From Akebia trifoliata (lineage: Eukaryota; Streptophyta; Magnoliopsida; Ranunculales; Lardizabalaceae), in assembly GCA_017979445.1 (NCBI GenBank), contig CM030705.1, forward strand, positions 17,997,040-18,061,039: DNA of 64,000 nt. Direction: 5' to 3'. Below the pieces are notes generated by a model. That model did not search any database and was not told the DNA's origin. It worked only from the letters and a program-made list of their open reading frames with translations. The first letter of the stretch is position 1; every line of letters begins with the position of its first letter. Of the stretch, positions 56,582 through 64,000 are shown piece by piece. The position numbers and the translations under genes are program-made.

Positions 56582-59556
56582 TATAAAATCCTGTGTTTTT
56601 TATTCGTATCTCGAGAAAAAATAAATAGTGAAATTTTAAGAAAATCTTGAAAGTGGAACTTATGGTACAATTTTAAAATTTTATTTTAATAATTTTTAAT
56701 GAAATTCGACCTCACCATTGGATTCAAAATGATTGGTAAACATACTTTAGCTTATAAGCACGCTCAAAGGCTACTCCGAACAAAAAAATTACAAAATCTT
56801 TGATTTTCAAATTGGACTAGACTAAAATAATGATTTTTTACTAGAAAAAGAATTTTTAAAATTCGATCATACCATTAGATTCGTAATTTTTTTTTTATAT
56901 AGGAAATAGATTATTTACTTGTCATTTTTGGAGTTCAAAAAGTCGAATTATCGTCAAAAATGAAAATAACATCAATTTTAGGATTATATCAGGTCAAAAA
57001 AGTATTTTTTGTTAGAAACCTAATTTTTAAAATTTGATTATATCATTAGATCTAGAATGAAAAATTAGACAAAATAGAATATTCATTCGTCACTTTTGGA
57101 GTCTGAACGATCAAGTTATTGTCGAATGAAACAATAGGTAAAATGTCGATTTTGTCCCGCACTTATATAAATAATTTTTTTAATTTAAAAAAATTATATT
57201 CATCATCATAATCTAATTTTGTCCACTACCAACCGTGACATTTTAAAAAATATATATATTTTTTACTTTCAACCATAGATTCACTATCGACTTCCGACAT
57301 AGAAAGGAAAACATCTGCAGCTTCGTTCTTTACAAAATCTACCCAATTTTCTTTTATTTTCTCTCTTTTTTCACCTCGTATCATCAAAAATCAACTGTAT
57401 ATGATACGAGGATTTCAAAAATTTGACCCTAGATTTCATTTGTTTTGAAGTTAAATCGTCCTCCATCATAAAATGAGAAAGGACGACTGCATCGAGATCT
57501 TTGAAAGCACCGAGGCAAATTCAAAAATCATCCACTTGAATTTCTATGTCAATTATCTCGATTTCTGTGCACGTACTTTAATTCTATCACCTAGAGATTG
57601 TAAGAACTCTCAATTTCTATTGGTAATCGTAGATTTACGAAAATTGTATTTAGGATTTTTATCGAAAATTTGTATTAGGTTTAAAAAATATAGAACTCTT
57701 TACTTTATTTCAAATGCACTCCTAAACCTTCATATTTGATTTATTTAATTATATTTTATAATAAATTATACGTGAGTAGGACATTTCATTGGGTTATTTC
57801 CATCAGTTGGGTCATGTGCACCGTTCGGACGTTTTGATCTAAGTTTTGTAATTTTTTTATATTATTGACAAAAATAAATTTTATAGTTGAAAAATGATTT
57901 AATATTCAATGAACTCAGATTGAGTTGATGAATATCATAAAGTACATATTTTATTCGAAAAATTAAAAATTATAAAAATTAAAAAAGGGAAAAAATGTAT
58001 GAACGGTAAAATGTCAGAGTCACTCCCAAAGGGTGATGTTTGCATTTTATATTGTGATGCTTTGTGTGGGTTGATGAACGAATATCTAGGGATAATGATA
58101 TTAGTTGCATGTTTATTTATTTTCTGTTAGCGCGAAGCACTGGTTACTTTTCTATTATGTTATTTCTCTTATGCGATGTGACCGCAGTTGCCTGGTAGGA
58201 AATTGGATATCCATTCCCAATTCTGTATTGTTAATTTCTTATTTGTTTTCAAAAGAAAAATGATATATATATGTAATTATTTTATGAATTATAAAAAGTT
58301 TGTGAATACTTGAAGGGAATCTATCATATCATCCGGAGTGATTTATTATCCTCAGATGTACGATGGAGACAACCAAATTCATACATGGTATATGACACGT
58401 ATGAGAGTGGAATCACTACTGAAATCTGAGTTTATTCATCTCTATCTTTACTAGTGAACTTGTAATGTAAAGGTGGCCGTATACGAATGAATTATATATT
58501 TGGGAATCATATGCACGCCTGATAGGCATAGACGAAGATGATTAGTCCGTGATCACTAATAATCTATATTAGTCGAATATTCTGATACATCGAAAAGAGA
58601 CTCATTGTTTATGGTCAAGTCAAATGGCCAGCCTGAGCCAGATAAATAATCAATTAAGTGTGATAAGTGCAACGACCGACTACAAAATTAAGAACTAAAA
58701 AAATCAGCAAAGTAGTGTAACATCATATCCCGATTGGGAGTGATCCAGTCGTGAATCCCAACTTTCTAATTCCACTACTCCACCATAGTGTATTATGTAT
58801 TTGTTGCTTTATTTTGATATATATAAAATGAAATGCACGTTTAATGTTTCCATTTGGTCAATTAGATTTGTATAAAATAAAAATGCTATAGTGAGTACTC
58901 TTGATTAATGTAATGTTAGTTTTAAAATGTTTAGTTGCTCATCCCTGGTTATATGTATTAGTTAATCGTAGTTTCTTCTGTAAAATTTTGCATATGTTAA
59001 AATAATTCAGTATATTTATTCGTTCATGTTAAGAGAAGATTATTGATAGAAACTGTTTGTTTTCTTATTGGGTAACCATTGTTACTCACCCTTCATTCTT
59101 ATTTTCTTTAATTTCAGAGCCTACAGTTGGCGAGACGGGCGTAGAACTAGCGAATGGGGACCATCTGGTGGGTCAGATAGACAACAAGAGTCAATTACCT
59201 GGTGAGTATTGGGATTATACTCCTTAGTGATGTCAATTAGATCAAGAATATTATAGATTTTGTATTAAGCATTAGGATTTTTGTTAGAGTGAGAATTTTC
59301 AGAATAATCATATATATTATTTATTCTTTCGCACTCTAATCTATCTTTCATGACTAGATGTATATAGATATTCTACTATTATTCAGTTTTTGTATGTATA
59401 TACAAGATATTAAAGATTTTGTTTATCAGGTAAAACAGGTTGAACATCTTGGAATACTAACATAAACAAAGGAGACTATGCCAAAATTTCAAGACGTCAC
59501 CTAGTGCCTCGAGATCTGACATGGGGTTTTGTGTTAGTGTTTGGTGGGGCGTCACA
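56582..59556 (+). mobile_element. Family A solo LTR, plus orientation
   Basis: 2975 bp, from TATAAAATCCTGTG (mutated TGTAATACCTC-type start) to GGTGGGGCGTCACA. It is flanked by ATAAC (56577-56581) and GTAAC (59557-59561), a 5-bp TSD with one change. It is the same length class as the solo LTR at 9395-12387 and matches it in reverse complement. No internal region follows. Confidence 0.85.
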
Positions 59557-59561
59557 GTAAC

Positions 59562-60530
59562 TCCTCTGCTACTCACCCCTACGACATCACAAATTTCAAG
59601 CGCACCTGGTTTAGGTGATCCTTTCGAAAAGGCTCATTGTTATGACTTTATAGATGATCAGTCCAAGCTTCTAGAAATGGAGCATGGGTACTACTGATCA
59701 ATTTTGAACTAGAGTTAGATTTGAGTATTTTGCTGTTATTTTCTTATATAGCTACGAGCACGGTATTATGTCGTTACTGTTTTATGTATATATCAAGTGT
59801 ACTAATGTTTGAGGATACACATCTGTTTTGTTGGGCAATAATCAGGTATGACATTTAGTTATTTATTTGTGATTTACATCTATCTATTGATTATCATTAT
59901 ATGAGTTATATATCATGCCTCTTGATTCAACTTGGGAATCATGGGGATTCAGATTGAGTTTTTGGGGCATGACAACACCACTAACGCTTAGATGCTTTAG
60001 GTCCATGTTTTTTGATAATATATAAAGGAAACAAATTCAAATCTTGAAAGGGATGACCTTTTCGAAAAGGCTACCTAGGCGCCCAAAAAAAAAGGGTACC
60101 AACATGAAATCCATCACAAAATAGGCACTGATAGTATTAATAGAAGGGAAGACCAAAGAAAAGGACTACATGGAGGCTCGACAGAAGGTATCAGAGTGAA
60201 AGTCGCCACAATATGGACACCATGGACATCGATTGTTGAGCGCAGTGGTGTGTTAAGTCCCCAAATAGACGAAGCCTTAACTTTGTATACCATTAACACG
60301 AATATACTTTGATTTATTAATTAGGTTTGCATCATAACCAATTAAGATTTAAATATAATCAAACTTTTGACATTCAAAGTAAATTGTTCTTACCATTGGT
60401 GTGATCAGGATATTCGTGTCAATGAACCTTCGAATCTATTTTCATGTTGGAAAAGCCAACATACCAACATTTATTTTTTGGTAGCTTTGCTAGATTCCTC
60501 ATAAGAACAAGTCCTAATAAAACAGTATGG

Positions 60531-60536
<6 letters not shown>
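59562..60536. other. Unassigned; possible LTR 3' end near 59974
   Basis: GAGTTTTTGGGGCATGACA (ending 59974) looks like the GGGGC(A/G)TGACA end of a gypsy LTR, but no PBS follows and I cannot find the start with certainty. The rest has no motif. The phrase TTTTCGAAAAGGCT occurs at about 59623 and 60059. Confidence 0.35.

Positions 60537-60560
<24 letters not shown>
60534..60560. repeat. (AT)n microsatellite
   Basis: About 13 AT units. Confidence 0.9.
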
Positions 60561-60561
<1 letters not shown>

Positions 60562-61137
60562 GAGAAATTTACCAAATTGATACAGTTTTCAAACTTATCT
60601 ACTAAAATGTTGAACTATAGCAAATATTTTCGAAAACGGGAAATTACCATTTTGGAAATATTTTTTTTTATCAAAATGATAAAAATAGTAAAATCTAAAT
60701 TTTTTAATACCACAAATATCATTTTTTGTTTAACTTATGCATTTACCATTATAACATAAATAATACATTAAAATCCAACTAAATCTTTTTATTCTTTTTA
60801 ATCTTCTAATAAAAAGTTATTCTTCGTCTTCTCCATCTCCCCAAATTTGAGACTTCTTCAATTCCTCTCTTGCTTGAATGGATCCTCAGGTACACCAAAG
60901 TTGAACGACGGCAACAACTTAAATCGACCAAGTTTTCTTCATTTTTCCAAATTTGATATTACATTTTCATCTTCTCTCTTGGTCAATTCACTCTCTTGTT
61001 CTATTTACTCTCTAAATTGATCTCTTCTCTTAGATATTTTTTATTTTTTACATATTTGAAGTTACATTTGTTTTACTAGTAGTTCAACTTCCTTCTTTTT
61101 TTGCTCTAGAATTAAATTTATATATATATTAAGGTAT
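60561..61137. other. AT-rich, no gene seen
   Basis: Pyrimidine-rich patches at 60820-61030 and no frame above 60 codons. No terminal repeats recognised. Confidence 0.4.
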
Positions 61138-61620
61138 ATTGTGATTGATTAATAGTTCAACTAAATTCTATTTTATTTAGGGTTAATTTTATTTTGTTTA
61201 CATCTTTAAAATTATTTTTTATTGATTAATAGGTCAATTAAATTCTTTATTATGTTTTAAGTTTTTTATATTTTAACCTATATTTTTACTTGTTGATGAC
61301 TCAACTAAATGCCTTCATATTGATTTAGGTGTTTTTTTTTTACATATTTAAACCAACAAAATCATGGGATTCTGAAATATATTGTGATTAATTAATAATT
61401 CAATTAAATTTTATTTTATTTAAGGGTTAAATTTTTTTTTTACACATTTAAGTTATTTTATTGATTAAATAGCTCAATTAAATTCTTTCTTTTGTTTTAA
61501 GTTTTTTATACATATTTTAACATACATTTTTCACTTGTTGATGGCCCAATTAAATTTGTTCTTATTATTTTAGGATTTTTTATACATATTTTAAACAAAA
61601 AAAATCATGGGATTCTCATA
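61138..61620. repeat. Two-copy imperfect tandem duplication, about 242 bp
   Basis: Unit 1 starts at ATTGTGATTGATTAATAGTT (61139), unit 2 at ATTGTGATTAATTAATAATT (61381). Both run through TCAATTAAATTCTTT, TTTTAAGTTTTTTATA, ACTTGTTGATG and AAATCATGGGATTCT. AT-rich and non-coding. Confidence 0.75.
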
Positions 61621-61927
61621 TCTTATCTTTTATTTTATATTAATTTTTAATGAAAATAATCAATTCAGCTAGTTCGAGAAAGTTTCGTAAATAAATTTTG
61701 AAATCTTTATTGTTTGAATGTTGAATAAATAAAATTTGAGGTGGAGGAAAAAATTGTTACCGTATTTCATGATTAATACTTTACTCGAACAATTTCAGAA
61801 AATTTTTAAGTATTTTGTGACTGATAAAAAAGAAAAAAAATGTCGATCCAAACATGGAACTATCACATTAGATTTTGGGTCTAATCATATCCATTAACAT
61901 CCTTAAAAATATATAAATTGCATCCAA

Positions 61928-62260
61928 TGTATACTTTCATCCTATTGAGTCTGATTACAATAATTAACATTTGTCATAAATTTCTTTGTACATTTGGTCC
62001 TTTAGATATTTGAATATAATGAAAAATTCAATGTTAGAAGGTTCATTATAACATGAGATCGAAATGTATTTTATACAATGTTAGAAAGATCTTTCTAATA
62101 TTTAATTCATAAAAAATATTTATTCTATTAAAAGGATTCTAATGTACACTTTCATCTTGTGGACCCATTATTACAATAATCAATATTTATCAAGAATGAT
62201 TCATTTATACATTTGATCTTATGGACACTTGAATACAATGAAAAAACTCAATGTCAAAAG
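61928..62260. repeat. Second imperfect tandem duplication, about 213 bp
   Basis: The blocks around 61936 (ATGTATACTTTCATCCTATT) and 62141 (ATGTACACTTTCATCTTGTG) continue in parallel through ATTACAATAAT, TACATTTG-TC, GAATA-AATGAAAAA and TCAATGT-A-AAG. Non-coding. Confidence 0.65.
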
Positions 62261-62348
62261 ACTCCTTCCAATCTTATATAAATTGCATTCTGATCTCATG
62301 TCAAAAAGATTTTTCTTACATTATATACAATACATTTTGATCTGTGTC

Positions 62349-64000
62349 TGAAATCGCCTCGACCCGTTTTCACTCAATAGTGGATAGGGGTCCGATTTAT
62401 AAAATGGGGAACTTTAAAAGAAGGGAGTCGCCACCTAGTTTAGGTCTAGGAACCATAAATAACTCCAAATGGATAATGGGTCGATCCACGGATCAAATGT
62501 ATGGGTAAGGGGTCAGATTACGGGTTTCGGAAGGTGTTAGGCACCGAACCCGCCCAATCAATATGATCGGTCTCTACTACGATCCAAAGTCATCCTACGG
62601 TCAACATACAAAATTACAGTCAATGTCACAGTCCAATCATCATCATCAATTCATGTTGGATTTTCCAACCAAATCCCATGGCTAAAATTTATCCCAATTA
62701 TCACGTGATTCTTCTTTGAATTCCACAAAGTATGGGAGGGTTTGAAAAAGCCCTAATCAGCTCCATGACCTGAAATCAATTAAGAAACTCCACCTGCAAG
62801 TACTCCTCAAACTGTCTAAGATAGAAAATCATGAGAATATCCTAAATAGGAAGATTACAAATAGAAACCTGTCAAATTGGGACTTAATATTTCCAAATTA
62901 GGAATGTAAAATTTCCTAAATTAGAGTTCATGAGATATATGCTATATTCCCAAATTCAAAATTTAAAAAGATACATTTTCTAAAATAGAATATTCTAAAA
63001 AATGTAAGTTTCTAAATTTGAAATCCCCAAATTTCCATGAACATGAACCTCCTAAATATAAAAATGTACAGAATCTTCTAAATTGGAAAATTGCTAAAAT
63101 ATGAAATTTCTGAATCAGAAATCTATAAATATATTCTCCCAAAATAGGAAACTATACAACCCTATATTAGAAAGTTTTCAAATAGAATTTTCTAATGATC
63201 CACAAATAATCTCCAAAAAAGAAAATTATATAACCAATGAAGTCCCAAATTAGAAGCTTATGAATTTGCCAAAAATCACCAAATTGGAAATTGACAAACA
63301 TTATCGCGAAAAAATTCCAAGTTAAAAAGAACAATCCATAAGAAAATTCTTATATTCATGAATCCCTAGAATAACCAAACGAGCATGCATACATGATTTT
63401 CGATTTTTGTCAAAATAGCTATTATTCAATAACATGCATAGTTGTCAAGTCAAGGAATACATTGATTACATGGAAAAATCTTAAAATAATACAAAGAACT
63501 CGAACGTTATCATAGATCATGCAAATCCAACTCGATCATAATAACCACGTTAAAAAAAATCCTACAATCCTACCAATATGCGAAAATTAAATAAAAAAAA
63601 TGAAAATGAAAATAAAAAGATAAAACACCTAGAAACCTATAAAAAGACTAAAGAATCAAAAAATTTTCTTAACCTATTGACATGTAATAAGAAAGAAAAA
63701 AAAATAAACTAAAAAAATAAAAATAAAAGAATAAAGAGTTTGGATCATACGCATAAAACAAACCTTCTTCCAATCCTATTTATAAAAACACGAAAACAAA
63801 TAAAAAAAAATTTCAATCCTATCCCGATGCAAAAATAAATAAAAAACACAACAAAACATTCTCCTAGCCCTAGAACAGATTTTTTTTTTATCAATAAGCA
63901 ATAAAAATAAAAAATAAAAAATAAAAAAATATCAAAAGAGTGACCAAATTCATCACCTAGCATTACTAAAAATCCATCTCGTATTCACTTCACAATGATC
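62349..64000 (-). mobile_element. Tat/Ogre-like LTR (family C), minus orientation, truncated by the window
   Basis: Begins TGAAATCGCCTCGACCC, the reverse of an LTR end like the GGGCGCTTTCA of family B. At 62520-62560 the reverse complement reads GGTTCGGTGCCTAACACCTTCC then GAAACCCGTAATCTGACCCC, the same conserved block as family B (TTGGTGCCTAACACCTTCC...CCCCGTAAC-TGATCCCC), though the rest differs. The TCGCCACCTAGTTTAGGTCTAGGAACC words nearby also parallel GGTGGCGACTC...CCTAGACC. The remainder is A-rich and holds many short CCTAAATTAGAA-like words (62900-63260). Start and internal region lie outside. Confidence 0.7.

Noticed and set aside
1..64000. CRISPR array, tRNA/rRNA genes, organellar insertion or telomeric repeats
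   Set aside because: None found by eye. The regular arrays present are retroelement tandem repeats without spacers.

Overview
This window is plant nuclear DNA, almost certainly from an angiosperm. It is AT-rich, and I find no intact host gene, tRNA, rRNA, CRISPR array or prokaryotic-style operon. Nearly everything recognisable is a decayed or nested transposable element: plant L1-type LINEs, a tRNA-derived SINE, a Ty1/copia solo LTR, a hAT-type MITE, small foldback elements and, dominating the window, two families of Ty3/gypsy LTR retrotransposons. Every open frame is short, and the coding remnants carry stops, frameshifts and changed catalytic residues. Assignments come from reading motifs by eye. 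Element borders are firmest where target-site duplications (TSDs) could be matched directly.

Left part (1-9.4 kb). Minus-strand LINE fragments (an endonuclease domain running off the left edge, a separate LINE 3' end, an ORF1 remnant) are interrupted by a SINE with a 19-bp TSD. Then come a copia solo LTR (4836-5457, TSD ATTGG), two related hairpin repeats, and an 803-bp hAT-type MITE (7765-8567, perfect 8-bp TSD CTAAAACT).

Middle part (9.4-59.6 kb). Family A has about 3-kb LTRs, an iMet-type primer-binding site and a Tekay/Del-like pol. It is present as a minus solo LTR (9395-12387, TSD TATTT), a second minus solo LTR split over 40 kb (outer ends 15886 and 56034, TSD GGATG), a plus element nested in that LTR (LTRs at 17034-20332 and 50925-54210), and a plus solo LTR (56582-59556, TSD ATAAC/GTAAC). 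The pol gene of the nested plus element is split in its RNase H region by a 26-kb family B element (23489-49669, TSD TTGGA). Family B looks like the Tat/Ogre lineage: a TGACGACTC-type primer-binding site, a long leader, a gag without a zinc knuckle, and tandem repeats in the 3' untranslated region. It has itself received two further family B insertions: a 5'-truncated plus copy (27397-33635) and a minus copy entering its gag gene (34466 to about 42.8 kb). The stack is therefore at least four levels deep.

Right part (59.6-64 kb). Low-complexity AT-rich DNA with two imperfect tandem duplications is followed by a minus-strand Tat/Ogre-like LTR (from 62349) that runs off the window.

The most interesting observations are the TSD-resolved nesting, the same gag-to-3'UTR deletion structure in two independently inserted family B copies (suggesting a mobile non-autonomous subfamily), a duplicated block placing the same LTR-in-LTR junction at two sites, and a 15-copy 33-bp tandem array in a retroelement 3' UTR that keeps two frames open.
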